The notes under the pieces were generated by a model, which saw only the letters and a list, made by a program, of their open reading frames with translations, was not told the DNA's origin and searched no databases. Source: Paractinoplanes maris (GTDB lineage Bacteria > Actinomycetota > Actinomycetes > Mycobacteriales > Micromonosporaceae). From it: 64,000 nt of DNA. Made by a program: the position numbers and the translations under genes. The DNA lies in the NCBI RefSeq assembly GCF_023544465.1, contig NZ_JALPVL010000009.1, positions 372,001 through 436,000 on the forward strand, in the 5' to 3' direction. Shown here piece after piece: positions 25,849-34,956 of the stretch; within the stretch, counting starts at the first letter, position 1, and each line of letters starts with the position of its first letter.

Positions 25849-27162
25849 ATGGTGGATCCGCTGCCCCAGTTCCCGGACGGATTTCTCTTCGGCTGCTCGA
25901 CGGCCTCTTATCAGATCGAGGGGGCGGTGCACGAGGACGGGCGCGGGCCCTCCATCTGGGACACGTTCTCGCACACCGGCGGCAAGACGCTCAACGGTGA
26001 CACCGGCGACGTGGCGTGCGACCACTACCACCGCTATCCCGAGGACATCGCTCTGCTCGGCGACTTGGGCGTCGGGGCCTACCGGTTCTCGATCGCCTGG
26101 CCGCGGGTGCAGCCGACCGGGTCGGGGCGGCCCGACAAGGCGGGTCTGGACTTCTACGACCGGTTGGTCGACGCGCTGCTCGAGCGGGGCATCGTGCCCC
26201 TGCCGACGCTGTTCCACTGGGATCTGCCGCAGGCGCTGGAGGACAAGGGCGGCTGGCTGGCGCGGGACACCGCCTCCTACTTCGCGGACTACACGTCGCA
26301 CGTGGTGACCCGGCTCGGTGACCGCGTCCGGCGGTGGATCACGCTGAACGAGCCCGTGGTGCACATGGCGCAGGGGTATGCCTACGGCACGCATGCCCCG
26401 GGCCGCACCCTGCTGCTCGACGCCCTGCCGGTCGCCCATCACCAGTTGCTGGCGCACGGCCTGGCCACCCGCGCGTTGCGGGCCGCGGGCGCGACCGAGG
26501 TGATGATCACCAACAACTGCACACCGGTCTGGCCGGCCGGCGAGGACGCGGGTGACGTCACCGCCGCCGCCGTCTACGACGCCTTCCACAACCGGCTCTT
26601 CAACGACCCGGTGCTGCTCGGCTCCTACCCCGACTTCCTGGCCGGAGCTCTGGGCGACGTGGTCCGTGACGGCGACCTCGAGACGATCAGCACGCCGCTC
26701 GACGCGCTGGGCATCAACTATTACAACCCCACGCAGGTCGGCGCCCCGTCCGGCGACTCGCCGCTGCCGTTCGAGCTGCGGGAGATCGAGGGCTACCCGA
26801 CCACGTCCTTCGGCTGGCCCGTCGTCCCGGCCGGCCTGACCGACCTGCTGACCGGGCTGCGGGAGATCTACGGCGACGCGCTGCCGCCGGTCTACATCAC
26901 CGAGAACGGCTGCTCCACCGAGGCCGGCATCCAGGATCAGTTCCGCATCGACTACCTCGACGCCCACCTGCGCGCGGTGCACGACGCCATCACCGCCGGC
27001 GTCGACGTGCGCGGGTATTTCGTCTGGTCCCTGCTCGACAACTTCGAGTGGGCCGAGGGTTACAGCCAGCGCTTCGGCCTGGTCCACGTCGATTTCCAAG
27101 ACCTTTCCCGTACGCCGAGGGCGTCCTACCACTGGCTGCGCGCCGCCCTGACAGGTTCCTGA
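25849..27162 (+). CDS. bgl: GH1 beta-glucosidase
   Basis: A 437-residue glycoside hydrolase family 1 enzyme that releases glucose from cellobiose and other beta-glucosides. N-terminal FPDGFLFGCSTASYQIEGA is the family signature. The acid/base is E168 in TLNEP and the nucleophile is E352 in YITENG. DNFEWAEGYSQRFGLVHVDF near the C-terminus forms the sugar-binding lid. There is no signal peptide, so it acts inside the cell on imported sugars. Its last bases overlap the first copy of the lipoprotein promoter repeat, so the duplication starts exactly at its 3' end. Confidence 0.93.
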   Translation: MVDPLPQFPDGFLFGCSTASYQIEGAVHEDGRGPSIWDTFSHTGGKTLNGDTGDVACDHYHRYPEDIALLGDLGVGAYRFSIAWPRVQPTGSGRPDKAGLDFYDRLVDALLERGIVPLPTLFHWDLPQALEDKGGWLARDTASYFADYTSHVVTRLGDRVRRWITLNEPVVHMAQGYAYGTHAPGRTLLLDALPVAHHQLLAHGLATRALRAAGATEVMITNNCTPVWPAGEDAGDVTAAAVYDAFHNRLFNDPVLLGSYPDFLAGALGDVVRDGDLETISTPLDALGINYYNPTQVGAPSGDSPLPFELREIEGYPTTSFGWPVVPAGLTDLLTGLREIYGDALPPVYITENGCSTEAGIQDQFRIDYLDAHLRAVHDAITAGVDVRGYFVWSLLDNFEWAEGYSQRFGLVHVDFQDLSRTPRASYHWLRAALTGS

Positions 27163-27222
27163 CGTCGTGTCGTGAGGCTGACCGCTCGGCCCGGGACCGT
27201 CCTGGGGCGGGGAGGGAACCTC

Positions 27223-27771
27223 ATGCGCGGAGAAGTGCTGGCGGCCACCGTGATCGCGTCGATCGCGCTGTCCGGATGCGGATCGCCGGCGAAACGGGAG
27301 GGCTCCAGGGTGGCCACGCTGGTCAGCACGGCACCCTCGTCCTCGCCGTCGAAGGTCTCGCAGCGACCGCGGGAACGCCTCGACACCACGCCCGAGGAGT
27401 TCGAGGCCATGCTCGAGCCGTACAACAAATGCATGGAAGACCAGGGCGGCTACACCAAGGGCGGCGCCGCGGGCAGCCGGCCCAAACCGGCGTCGAAGGC
27501 CGACAGCGCGAAGACCGAGGCGGCCAACCGGATCTGCGAGCCGCAGTTCATGCCGCTGCCGCCCTGGGAGAAGGACCCGGCCAACCCGGAGGCGCGGGAC
27601 TTCGCCCGGGATGTGGTCGCCTGTCTCAAAAAACGCGGCATCAGGTTCGTGGCGGTCTCCGACGACGGCCTGAGCGTGGCCCTGGGCGGCGACCAGAACG
27701 ACTCCCGGTCGATCACCCGGGGTATGGAACTGGCCCCCGAGTGCGAACGCGAGGTGGCCGCCCGCCGCTGA
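27223..27771 (+). CDS. Duplicated lipoprotein of unknown function, copy A
   Basis: A 182-residue exported lipoprotein. The signal peptide ends in the lipobox ALSGC with C19 as lipidated residue. The mature part opens with a Ser-rich linker, then RPRERLDTTPEEFEAMLEPYNKCMED, a NRICEP segment, PLPPWEKDPANPEARDFARDVVACLKKRG and a final PECEREVAA. Four cysteines outside the lipobox are shared with copy B. ATG 27223 is chosen because GGAGG is 8 bases upstream; a longer frame to 27172 lacks a ribosome site and a signal peptide start. No known family recognised. The CLKKRGI...DDG pattern recurs in other actinomycete lipoproteins. Confidence 0.82.
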   Translation: MRGEVLAATVIASIALSGCGSPAKREGSRVATLVSTAPSSSPSKVSQRPRERLDTTPEEFEAMLEPYNKCMEDQGGYTKGGAAGSRPKPASKADSAKTEAANRICEPQFMPLPPWEKDPANPEARDFARDVVACLKKRGIRFVAVSDDGLSVALGGDQNDSRSITRGMELAPECEREVAARR

Positions 27772-27860
27772 CAGCCCGGTCTGACACGTTCCTGACGTCG
27801 GCTCGCCAGGCTGACCGCTCGGCCCGGGACAGTCCCGGGCCGGGACAGGAGGACGGGATC

Positions 27861-28409
27861 GTGCGCAGAAGCCACGTTCTATTGGCCACCACCATCGCCC
27901 TGACGGTGTTGCCGGGTTGCGGGTCACCGGCGAAGGAGGGCGCGAAAGTCGCCACTCTGGCCAGTGCTGCCGCGTCACCGTCGGCGAAAGCGAAGCCCGA
28001 CCGTCCCCGCGAGCGGCTCGACACCACGCCCGAGGAGTTCGAAGCGTTGCTCACGGCGTACTACAAATGCATGGACGACAAGGGCGTCCTCGCCGTGCGG
28101 GTGGCCACCGGCGGCCGGAAGAAGGCCATGACGCCCGAGGACATCGCCCAGGGGGAGGCGGCCGACCGGATCTGCGAGCCGCTTCATTACCCGCTGCCGC
28201 CGTGGGAGAAGGACCCGGCCAACCCGGAGGCCGTCGACTTCACCCGCGCCGTCGTGAAATGCCTGAAGGGCAAGGGCATCAAGAACGCGACGGTCGGCGA
28301 CGACGGCGTCAGCGTGTCGCTGGGCTCCGACGACCAGAACCTGCCGGTGGTCCGCAAGTTCCTCGACCTCACCCCGGACTGCGAGCGCGAGGCCGCAGCC
28401 GCGAAATAG
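27861..28409 (+). CDS. Duplicated lipoprotein of unknown function, copy B
   Basis: A 182-residue paralogue of copy A. GTG 27861 follows a perfect AGGAGG (27847-27852). The signal peptide ends LTVLPGC, lipidated at C20. It shares RPRERLDTTPEEFEALL, a KCMDDKG segment, RICEPLHYPLPPWEKDPANPEA, CLKGKGI and DCEREAA with copy A, in the same order and spacing. The Ser/Gly linker and the stretch around VATGGRKKAM differ. It ends 7 bases before the convergent ABC permease gene, so the two units finish head-on. A link to the exporter is possible but not shown. Confidence 0.82.
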   Translation: MRRSHVLLATTIALTVLPGCGSPAKEGAKVATLASAAASPSAKAKPDRPRERLDTTPEEFEALLTAYYKCMDDKGVLAVRVATGGRKKAMTPEDIAQGEAADRICEPLHYPLPPWEKDPANPEAVDFTRAVVKCLKGKGIKNATVGDDGVSVSLGSDDQNLPVVRKFLDLTPDCEREAAAAK

Positions 28410-28416
28410 CGGCGGT

Positions 28417-29595
28417 TCAGACGGCGGCCAGGGCTTGGGTGGGGGTCAGGCGGGCGGCCCGTACGCAGGGGTAGACGCCGGCCAGGACGCCGATGACCAC
28501 GGCGCCGGCCACCCCGGCCAGGGCCGCCTCGGCCGGCACGACCAGCGGCCAGCTCTGCCAGCGGGCGTAGCCGACCGTGGCCAGCAGGCCCAGCGTCGTA
28601 CCGCCCAGGCCGCCGATCGTCGCGAGCACGACCGACTCGGTGAGGAACTGGCCGCGGATCTGCCCGCGGGTGGCCCCCAGCGCACGGCGCAGGCCGATCT
28701 CCGAGCGGCGCTCCAGCACCGAGACGACCATCGTGTTGGCCACCCCGATGCCGCCGACCACCAGGGCCACCCCGGCCAGCGCCAGGAACAGCACCGAGAA
28801 GCTGCTCTCGGTGGCCCGCTTGGCCGCCAGCGCGTCCGAGGGCCGGGTCACCACCACCGCGCCCGGCCGTTCCGGGGACACCGTCTCGGCCAGGACCGCC
28901 CGCACCGCCTCGATCTGCGGCTCGTCGGCCCGGACATAGAGGACGGTGGGGCCGCCGTCGAAGCCCAGCTGAGCTTGGGCGACCGGCCAGCCGATCAGCA
29001 CCGAACGGTCGACGTCGGGCGACAGCGGGGTGGTGGCCAGGATCCCGACCACGGCGAACCGCCGGTCGGCGATCATCACCTGCGGTGTCGGGCCGCCCGG
29101 CGGCAGGTCGGTCAGGCCCAGGCGGGTGGCGGCGACCGACCCGAGCACCACCGCCGGGAAGCGCTCGGTGGCCGGGGTCAGCCACCGGCCCGCCCGGACC
29201 CGGGCGTCGATCGTGGGCAGCAGGTCGAGGCGGCTGGCCAGGACGGTCAGGCCCAGGCCGTCGTCCGGGGCGGTGTGGTCGTTGCGGCGTACGAGGGCAT
29301 GGGTGTTGCCCACCGCGCTGGCCGCCGTGACCGGGCCGATCCGGCGGGCCATGGCCGCCGCCGACTCGGGCAGCCGGGCCGGCGGCTCGACGTCCTGCCG
29401 GGCCACCGCCTGCAACGAGTTCGTGCCCAGCGCGCTCAGCTCGTCGACCAGCGCCGCCTGGCTGGACGCCGGAATGCCGGTCACCACCAGCATCGTGGCG
29501 ATCCCGATGGCGATTCCCAGCCCGGACAGCGCCGCCCGCCCCGGCCGGGTCCGCAACCCGATCACGCCCAGCCCGAGCAGATCCAGCACCCTCAC
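28417..29595 (-). CDS. MacB-like ABC transporter permease (FtsX superfamily)
   Basis: A 392-residue permease. One membrane helix lies near the N-terminus ([25 protein letters not shown]). A large extracellular MacB-type domain follows (residues about 45-265), then three C-terminal helices: [46 protein letters not shown] and [39 protein letters not shown] is the cytoplasmic coupling loop of FtsX permeases. Together with the ATPase and adaptor it forms a tripartite-like exporter. GTG 29595 overlaps the ATPase stop by 4 bases. Confidence 0.9.
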   Translation of the reverse strand: MRVLDLLGLGVIGLRTRPGRAALSGLGIAIGIATMLVVTGIPASSQAALVDELSALGTNSLQAVARQDVEPPARLPESAAAMARRIGPVTAASAVGNTHALVRRNDHTAPDDGLGLTVLASRLDLLPTIDARVRAGRWLTPATERFPAVVLGSVAATRLGLTDLPPGGPTPQVMIADRRFAVVGILATTPLSPDVDRSVLIGWPVAQAQLGFDGGPTVLYVRADEPQIEAVRAVLAETVSPERPGAVVVTRPSDALAAKRATESSFSVLFLALAGVALVVGGIGVANTMVVSVLERRSEIGLRRALGATRGQIRGQFLTESVVLATIGGLGGTTLGLLATVGYARWQSWPLVVPAEAALAGVAGAVVIGVLAGVYPCVRAARLTPTQALAAV

Positions 29596-30281
29596 CGCCG
29601 CACCTCCGCGATCTCGTCCCGGACCAGGCGACCGTCGCGGATCTCGATCCGGCGCGGCATCGAGGCGGCGATGTCCCGGTCGTGGGTGATCAGCGCGATG
29701 GTGGTGCCCTCCTCGTTGAGGCGGCGCAGCAGATCCAGGACCGCGTGGCCGGTGGCGGTGTCGAGCGCGCCGGTGGGTTCGTCGGCCAGCACCAGGGACG
29801 GGCGGTTGACCAGCGCCCGGGCGATCGCCACCCGCTGGCGCTCGCCGCCGGAGAGCTGCTGCGGGCGGTGGGACGCGCGGTGGGCCAGGCCGACCCGGTC
29901 GAGCGCGTGCCGGGCCCGCTCCCGGCGGTGGCGGCGCGGGACCCCGGCGTACAGCAGGCCGGTGGCCACGTTGTCGGCGGCGCTCAGCCCGTCGGTCAGG
30001 TGGAACTGCTGGAACACGAAGCCGATCTCGCGGGCCCGCAGGGACGACAGGTGACGATCGCGCATCGTGGCGACGTCCCGGCCGGAGATCAGGACCGTGC
30101 CCGAGGTGGGCTTGTCGAGCGTGCCGACGATGTGCAGCAGCGTCGACTTGCCCGACCCGGACGGCCCGACGATGGCCACCAGCTCGCCCGCCGCGATGTC
30201 CAGGCTCACCCGGTCCAGCGCGGTCACCCCGCCCGGATAGACCATGCTCGCGTCCCGGACCGACAGCACCGGCGCCGTCAC
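29592..30281 (-). CDS. MacB/LolD-type ABC transporter ATP-binding protein
   Basis: A 229-residue ATPase. Walker A is GPSGSGKS, the Q-loop is FVFQQFHL, the signature is [15 protein letters not shown], Walker B is [12 protein letters not shown], and the H-loop is [13 protein letters not shown] is characteristic of the MacB/LolD group, which drives substrate movement by mechanotransmission rather than translocating it through the permease. The start is GTG 30281 ([10 protein letters not shown]). The longer open frame upstream is only the 21-bp repeat and should not be translated. Confidence 0.92.
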   Translation of the reverse strand: MTAPVLSVRDASMVYPGGVTALDRVSLDIAAGELVAIVGPSGSGKSTLLHIVGTLDKPTSGTVLISGRDVATMRDRHLSSLRAREIGFVFQQFHLTDGLSAADNVATGLLYAGVPRRHRRERARHALDRVGLAHRASHRPQQLSGGERQRVAIARALVNRPSLVLADEPTGALDTATGHAVLDLLRRLNEEGTTIALITHDRDIAASMPRRIEIRDGRLVRDEIAEVRR

Positions 30282-30293
30282 GAGACCACCCCG

Positions 30294-30377
30294 CCGCCGC
30301 AGCGCCGAAGCACACCGCCGCAGCGCCGAAGCACACCGCCGCAGCTCCGAAGCGCGCCGCCGCAGCTCCGAAGCCCG
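30294..30377. repeat. 21-bp tandem repeat between exporter genes
   Basis: Four head-to-tail 21-bp units at 30294, 30315, 30336 and 30357. The first two are identical (CCGCCGCAGCGCCGAAGCAC plus A); the last two differ by a few bases. They fill the gap between the adaptor stop (30385) and the ATPase start (30281) on the minus strand, where they would be in the transcribed operon leader. Confidence 0.92.
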
Positions 30378-30384
30378 GCGCCGA

Positions 30385-31440
30385 TCATGAGGCCACCACC
30401 ACGTCCAGGCCCTCGGCCAGCCCGTCACCGGTGACCTGGACCCATCCCTCGGCGAACATTCCGGTCTTGACGGCGACCAGCCCGGCCGGCCCCTGCACGG
30501 CATAACCGCCCTCCGTCAGCGCGACCAGTGCCTCGATCGGCGCGGCGAGAACCTTTTTCACCGTACGGCCGGGGAAGTTGACCTTGACCTCGGCCGAGTC
30601 GAGCCGGGCGATGCTCGCCGGGTTGCCCACGGCCACCGAGACCGTCAGCCGCTGCTCCTCGCCCTCGCCCGCCGCGGCCAGGGTGCGGCCGACCGCGCTG
30701 ACCCGGGCCGGGACGGTCTTGTCGCCGGGCAGCGTGACGGTCACCCGGAGCCCCTTCGTGATCTTCGCCGCGTCGGCCGGCTCGGCCGGCACGGTGATCA
30801 CCTTGCGGGTCGAGGTGACCGACATCAGCGGCGCGTCGGCCGTCGCGCCGGGCTGCACGGCCAGCGACTCCACCCGCACCGCGCCCGGCAGCACCTCGAG
30901 GTCGCCCACGGCGATCCCCCCGGTGACCGGGCGGCCGAGGTCGCGCTGCCACCGCTTGATCGCCGCGACCAGGCCCGGGGTGAGCACGCTCTCGCCGGCC
31001 GGGGTGTTCGCGGGCCGGCGGCCGACCCGGTATCCCAGCGCCCGCAGGTTGTCGGCGACGATCCGCACGTCCCGCCCGGACAGGCCGGCCGTGGCGATCG
31101 GCCGGTAGAGCGGCATCCCGCCGTAGAACAGCACGACCGGCTCGTCGTCGGCCCGGAACAACTGACGCCCGCGCCGGACCGTGCTGCCCACCGCGGGCAG
31201 CCACGTCACCGTGGCCGTGGTGTGGCCGGCCAGGGGACGGGCCGAGCCGTAGCCGATCTGCCCCGGCAGCGAGGTCGTGGTCGACAGGTCCCGGCGCTCG
31301 AGCTTCACGGTGGCGGCCTGGGGCGTCTCCTCGACCGCCACCGGCTTCGCGGCGGGCCGCCACTCGTGGGTCAGGACGAGAGCCGCCGCGGCCGCCAGGA
31401 CGACGACGAGCACGGCACCCATGGTGGTTTTGCGGGGCAT
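30385..31440 (-). CDS. Periplasmic-adaptor-like ABC exporter subunit with peptidoglycan-binding domain
   Basis: A 351-residue membrane fusion-type protein. Residues 5-24 form an N-terminal membrane anchor ([19 protein letters not shown]). A lipoyl/barrel-type half ([41 protein letters not shown]) is followed by a peptidoglycan-binding domain ([34 protein letters not shown]). A C-terminal beta-barrel region ends [24 protein letters not shown]. In actinobacteria such proteins pair with MacB-like ATPase and permease, as here. It is the first gene of the exporter operon and lies divergent from the response regulator, with 91 bases between. Confidence 0.85.
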   Translation of the reverse strand: MPRKTTMGAVLVVVLAAAAALVLTHEWRPAAKPVAVEETPQAATVKLERRDLSTTTSLPGQIGYGSARPLAGHTTATVTWLPAVGSTVRRGRQLFRADDEPVVLFYGGMPLYRPIATAGLSGRDVRIVADNLRALGYRVGRRPANTPAGESVLTPGLVAAIKRWQRDLGRPVTGGIAVGDLEVLPGAVRVESLAVQPGATADAPLMSVTSTRKVITVPAEPADAAKITKGLRVTVTLPGDKTVPARVSAVGRTLAAAGEGEEQRLTVSVAVGNPASIARLDSAEVKVNFPGRTVKKVLAAPIEALVALTEGGYAVQGPAGLVAVKTGMFAEGWVQVTGDGLAEGLDVVVAS

Positions 31441-31531
31441 GGTCGAGCAGCGTGTCCGTTGATCGTCAGGATCCTGTCAGGTCTGGCGGCATCGGAGCCC
31501 GGCCTTTCCCGGCCCGCCTATCATCGCCGCC

Positions 31532-32221
31532 ATGTGTGCGAAGGTCCTGGTTGCCGAGGACGACCCCCGCCAGGCCGAGGTGGTGCGGCGCTACCTGGCC
31601 GCCGAGGGGCACGAGACGGTGGTCGTGCACGACGGGCGGACCGCGCTCGACGAGGCCCGGCGGTGGCAGCCCGGCCTGATCGTCCTCGACGTGATGATGC
31701 CGGGCCTGGACGGTCTGCGGGTGTGCCGGACGCTGCGGGAGGAGTCGGACGTGCTGGTGCTGATGCTGACCGCCCGGGCCACCGAGGACGACCTGCTGCT
31801 CGGGCTGGAGCTCGGCGCGGACGACTACCTGACCAAGCCGTACAGCCCGCGGGAGCTGATGGCCCGGGTCCGGACGCTGCTGCGGCGCTCCACCCGGGCC
31901 GCGCCCGAGCCCGGCCCCCGCCCGGTCGGCCGGCTGCTGATCGACCCGGTCCGTCACCGGCTGAGCGTCGACGGGGTGCCGGTCGAGTGCACCCGCGGCG
32001 AGTTCGCGATCCTGGCCGCCATGGCCGGTCAGCCGGAACGGGTGTTCACCCGGGCCCAGCTGCTGCACCACACCCGCGGCATCGACCGCAGCTCGACCGA
32101 GCGGACCATCGACATGCACGTGGTCAACCTGCGCCGCAAGATCGAGACCGACCCGCAGCGGCCGAGCCAGCTGGTCACCGTCTACGGGGTGGGCTACAAG
32201 CTCTCCGCCGGCACGCCGTGA
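31532..32221 (+). CDS. OmpR/PhoB-family response regulator
   Basis: A 229-residue response regulator. The receiver domain covers residues 1-118. The acidic pocket is AEDD near residues 8-11, the phosphoacceptor is D53 in VLDVMMPG, the conserved Thr is in MLTARA, and the Lys is in LTKPYSPREL. The C-terminal winged helix (about 133-226) ends with the ERTIDMHVVNLRRKIE and VYGVGYKL signatures. It overlaps the histidine kinase start by 4 bases. It is divergent from the MacB-like exporter, so it likely controls the exporter in response to an envelope or antibiotic signal. Confidence 0.93.
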   Translation: MCAKVLVAEDDPRQAEVVRRYLAAEGHETVVVHDGRTALDEARRWQPGLIVLDVMMPGLDGLRVCRTLREESDVLVLMLTARATEDDLLLGLELGADDYLTKPYSPRELMARVRTLLRRSTRAAPEPGPRPVGRLLIDPVRHRLSVDGVPVECTRGEFAILAAMAGQPERVFTRAQLLHHTRGIDRSSTERTIDMHVVNLRRKIETDPQRPSQLVTVYGVGYKLSAGTP

Positions 32222-34011
32222 GCGCGGCCCGGGTGCCGCTGCGGCACAGCCTGGTGACCCGGCTGCTGGTCACCTCGGTGCTGATCGCGGTGGCCGCCAT
32301 CGCCGCGACCGCCTGGCTGGCCACCCGGACGGCCACCCGGGCGATCACCCAGGAGCAGGGCCGGTCGCTGACCGAGGAGAAGGGCGTCTACGACCTGCTG
32401 GTGGGCTACGCGGCCATGCACGGCGACTGGTCCGGCGCCACCACCCTGATCGACGCTCGAGCGGCCAAGCTGGGTCGCCGGATCACGCTGATGACCCAGG
32501 ACCGGACGGTGATCGCCGACTCCGGGGGTGGGCCCTCCCTGCGTACGGCTCGCCCGTCCGCCCTGATCGACCCGCTCAACCTGGATCTCGGCCTGGTCGG
32601 GGGCGACGAACGGATCGACCCGCGGGCGGCCGGACCGTTCCGGGTGCCGGCGGCCGAACGCCCGCTGCTGCAGAGAGCGGCGGCCGATGTACTGTCCTGT
32701 GTCCGCAAGACCGGCGCGCAGGGCACCGTCGAGCAGTTGCCGAGCGGCCGGCCCACGGTCAGGCTCAGCAGCGCCGCCCCGGAGGCAGCCGGCTGCCTCT
32801 ACCGCTTGAACGACCTGAGGACGGCCTCCGAGGCGAAAGCCCTGCGCACGTTGAGCCGGTCGACGACGCGCTGCCTCACGATGCCGTCGACCTTCGAGGT
32901 GCTGGTCGCCCCCGACTTCTCCTTCGTGCTGGGCAAGACCGGCGTCGCCGAGGAACGGGTCAGTGAGCAGGTCACCCCCATGCTGGCCCTGTTCGAGCCG
33001 ACCAACGTCGCGGGGGCCGTCCGCGTCCGCGGCTGCGTCGAGAAGTCGCGCCGGGCCATGCTTCAGGAGTACGTCGCCCCGCCCGCCCTGCTCTTCGTCA
33101 CCGACCCGAGGCTGGGGGCCGACGAGACCCGCTTCACGCTGTCCCGCGAGAACACGACCCGGATCGCGACCACCACGGGCGCGGTGCTGCTGGTCACCAT
33201 CGTCGTCACCGTGCTCGTCGGGCGGCGCCTGGTCCGCCCGTTGCGCGCGCTCACCGAGGCGGCCGACCGGCAGACCCCGGCGCCGGTGTCGGGCCACGAC
33301 GAGATCGGCCGCCTGGCCCGGGCCCTCAACGACTCGGCCGAGCGCCGCGAGCAAGCGGAGACCCAGCGGCGGGCGATGGTCAGCGACGTGGCGCACGAGC
33401 TGCGCACCCCACTGACCAATATCCGGAGCTGGCTGGAAGCGGCCCAGGACGACCTGGCTCCGACCGACGCCCAGCTGCTGTCCCTGCTGCACGAGGAGGC
33501 GGTGCTGCTCCAGCACATCATCGACGACCTGAGCGACCTGTCCGCGGCCGACGCCGGCACACTGCGGGTGCACCCTTCGCCAACCCCGCTGCCAGACCTG
33601 CTGACCCAGGTCGTGGACAGCCACCGGGCGGCCGCGGAGACCGCCGGGGTCCGGCTGACGATCGCGGTCGAGGGCGACCCGGTGGTCACCGCCGATCCCG
33701 TACGCCTGCGTCAGCTCATCGGCAACCTGGTGTCCAACGCGATCCGCTACACCCCGTCCGGCGGCACGGTGACGGTCGAGGCCCACGACACGACGGTCAC
33801 CGTCCGCGACACCGGCGTCGGCATCGCCCCCGGCCACCTGCCCAAGATCTTCGACCGCTTCTGGCGAGCCGACGAGTCCCGCAGCCGGGCCACCGGTGGC
33901 AGCGGCCTCGGCCTGCCGATCGCCCGCAAACTGGCCGAGGCCCACGGCGGCACCCTGACCGCGCAGAGCACCCCCGGCGCCGGCACAGTCTTCACCCTCC
34001 ACCTGCCGTGA
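32218..34011 (+). CDS. Sensor histidine kinase
   Basis: A 597-residue membrane sensor kinase. A first helix lies near residues 12-35 (LVTRLLVTSVLIAVAAIAATAWLA). A long extracellular domain spans about 36-315 with several cysteines, and a second helix is near 318-337 (GAVLLVTIVVTVLVG). HAMP follows. The dimerisation domain has H393 in SDVAHELRTPLTNI. The ATPase domain has the N-box QLIGNLVSNAIRYTP, then DTGVGI and GGSGLGLPI. The large sensor region suggests direct sensing of an extracellular molecule. GTG 32218 overlaps the regulator stop. The 39-bp repeat array begins 24 bases after its stop. Confidence 0.93.
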   Translation: MSAARVPLRHSLVTRLLVTSVLIAVAAIAATAWLATRTATRAITQEQGRSLTEEKGVYDLLVGYAAMHGDWSGATTLIDARAAKLGRRITLMTQDRTVIADSGGGPSLRTARPSALIDPLNLDLGLVGGDERIDPRAAGPFRVPAAERPLLQRAAADVLSCVRKTGAQGTVEQLPSGRPTVRLSSAAPEAAGCLYRLNDLRTASEAKALRTLSRSTTRCLTMPSTFEVLVAPDFSFVLGKTGVAEERVSEQVTPMLALFEPTNVAGAVRVRGCVEKSRRAMLQEYVAPPALLFVTDPRLGADETRFTLSRENTTRIATTTGAVLLVTIVVTVLVGRRLVRPLRALTEAADRQTPAPVSGHDEIGRLARALNDSAERREQAETQRRAMVSDVAHELRTPLTNIRSWLEAAQDDLAPTDAQLLSLLHEEAVLLQHIIDDLSDLSAADAGTLRVHPSPTPLPDLLTQVVDSHRAAAETAGVRLTIAVEGDPVVTADPVRLRQLIGNLVSNAIRYTPSGGTVTVEAHDTTVTVRDTGVGIAPGHLPKIFDRFWRADESRSRATGGSGLGLPIARKLAEAHGGTLTAQSTPGAGTVFTLHLP

Positions 34012-34035
34012 CCCGCCACGCCCGGTCGCAGCACT

Positions 34036-34268
34036 TCAGCGCGCGGAGGGCCGGTTCAGCGGCGGGCGGGCCGGTCAGCGCGCGGAGGGCCGGTTCAGCG
34101 GCGGGCGGGCCGGTCAGCGCGCGGAGGGCCGGTTCAGCGGCGGGCGGGCCGGTCAGCGCGCGGAGGGCCGGTTCAGCGGCGGGCGGGCCGGTCAGCGCGC
34201 GGAGGGCCGGTTCAGCGGCGGACGGGCGGTCAGCGCGTGGAGGGCGGCTCAGCGCGGGACGGGCTGGT
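34036..34268. repeat. 39-bp tandem-repeat array between convergent genes
   Basis: Five 39-bp units start at 34036, 34075, 34114, 34153 and 34192, each beginning TCAGCGCGCGGAGGGCCGGT followed by TCAGCGGCGGGCGGGCCGG. The first four are identical; the fifth has small changes, and two half-units decay to 34268. Each unit is itself two related halves, so an older 19-20-bp duplication underlies it. It lies between the ends of the kinase and DoxX genes, and its last part encodes the DoxX C-terminus. An ORF overlapping the kinase stop (34008-34316) reads a 13-residue repeat. I do not consider it a gene. Confidence 0.95.
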
Positions 34269-34671
34269 CAGCGCGGACGAGCCGGCGGATCGAGGCGCGG
34301 CGCCCCCACGCGATGAAGGCGACCAGCGCGAACAGCAGCACGGGCGTGACCACCAGCGCGCCGCCGTCCAGGATGAACGCCTGGGTGATCGCGGCTCCCA
34401 CCATCAGCAGCGCCAGACCCACCGCGGCCGCCCCGGCCAGGCGCGGCACGAGCAGCCCGATCCCACCGGCCAGCTCCACCACCCCGATGAAGTAGCGGAA
34501 CCAGGGCGCGGCCCCCATGTCCTCGAAAATCTGCACCGCGTTCGCTTCACCGAACAGCTTCGGCGCCGCCGAGCCGACGATCAGGAAGACCCCGATCAGG
34601 ATCTGGAGCACCCACAGTGTGCGGTTCAGCGCGGGCGCGACCGGTGCGGACGCGGTGTCGATGGCAGTCAT
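34249..34671 (-). CDS. DoxX family membrane protein
   Basis: A 140-residue four-helix membrane protein of the DoxX group: helices near LWVLQILIGVFLIVGSA, WFRYFIGVVELAGGIGLLVP, AAAVGLALLMVGAAITQAF and LVVTPVLLFALVAFIAWG. The APKLF and GVVELAGGIGLL signatures are standard. DoxX proteins have been tied to thiosulfate-quinone oxidation and redox membrane complexes, but most are uncharacterised. The last ten residues are encoded by the decayed end of the 39-bp array, so the native C-terminus may have been altered by repeat growth. Confidence 0.85.
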   Translation of the reverse strand: MTAIDTASAPVAPALNRTLWVLQILIGVFLIVGSAAPKLFGEANAVQIFEDMGAAPWFRYFIGVVELAGGIGLLVPRLAGAAAVGLALLMVGAAITQAFILDGGALVVTPVLLFALVAFIAWGRRASIRRLVRADQPVPR

Positions 34672-34956
34672 GGCGTGTCCTTCGCTCGTCGAGTGCAGCC
34701 GCGGGAAACGAATGCCTTCACCAGACCAGCGAGCCCAGCCGAACTCATCGCCCCGCCGTCAGCGAACGCCAAAATGTCGATCACGCTGATATCGGGGGCG
34801 GGCCGCGGTCGGTCTTCGCCGCTGACCGGCCGCGGCCGGTGACGGAGGCTGCAACGGCCGTCACGGAGGCTTCTGCGGCCGGTCAGCGCGGGTCTTCGCG
34901 GGCGCTCACCCGGGCGCGGTGCGTAAGCGGCGTGTGACCGGGTAGAGAGAGCAGCC
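34672..34956. other. Divergent intergenic region with palindrome and short repeats
   Basis: This 285-bp gap separates DoxX (minus) from the RsbW-like gene (plus). ACCGGCCGCGGCCGGT (34825-34840) is a perfect 16-bp palindrome. It is followed by two 21-bp related units, GTGACGGAGGCTGCAACGGC and GTCACGGAGGCTTCTGCGGC, from about 34840 to 34881. A GGGTA box at 34940-34944, 12 bases before the next ATG, resembles a SigB/F-type -10, but no clear GTTT partner is seen. No gene recognised. Confidence 0.5.

Larger units (their letters stand above)
27155..28409 (+). repeat. Tandem duplication of a lipoprotein gene with its upstream region
   Basis: The block GTTCCTGACGTCG at 27155 recurs at 27788. In both places it is followed by AGGCTGACCGCTCGGCCCGG and a related ribosome-site region, then a 549-base lipoprotein gene (27223-27771 and 27861-28409). 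The genes are the same length and about half identical in sequence, so the duplication is old for the coding part. The upstream segments have stayed closely similar. Confidence 0.85.

Noticed and set aside
34008-34316. A 102-residue ORF whose GTG overlaps the kinase stop, with 13-residue SARRAGSAAGGPV repeats
   Set aside because: It is just the 39-bp array read in frame. It runs into the opposite strand of DoxX and has no family resemblance, so I treat it as non-coding.
34919-34945. SigB/F-type promoter before the RsbW-like gene
   Set aside because: GGGTA is present, but the expected GTTT at the right distance is not, and the gene start would be only 12 bases downstream.
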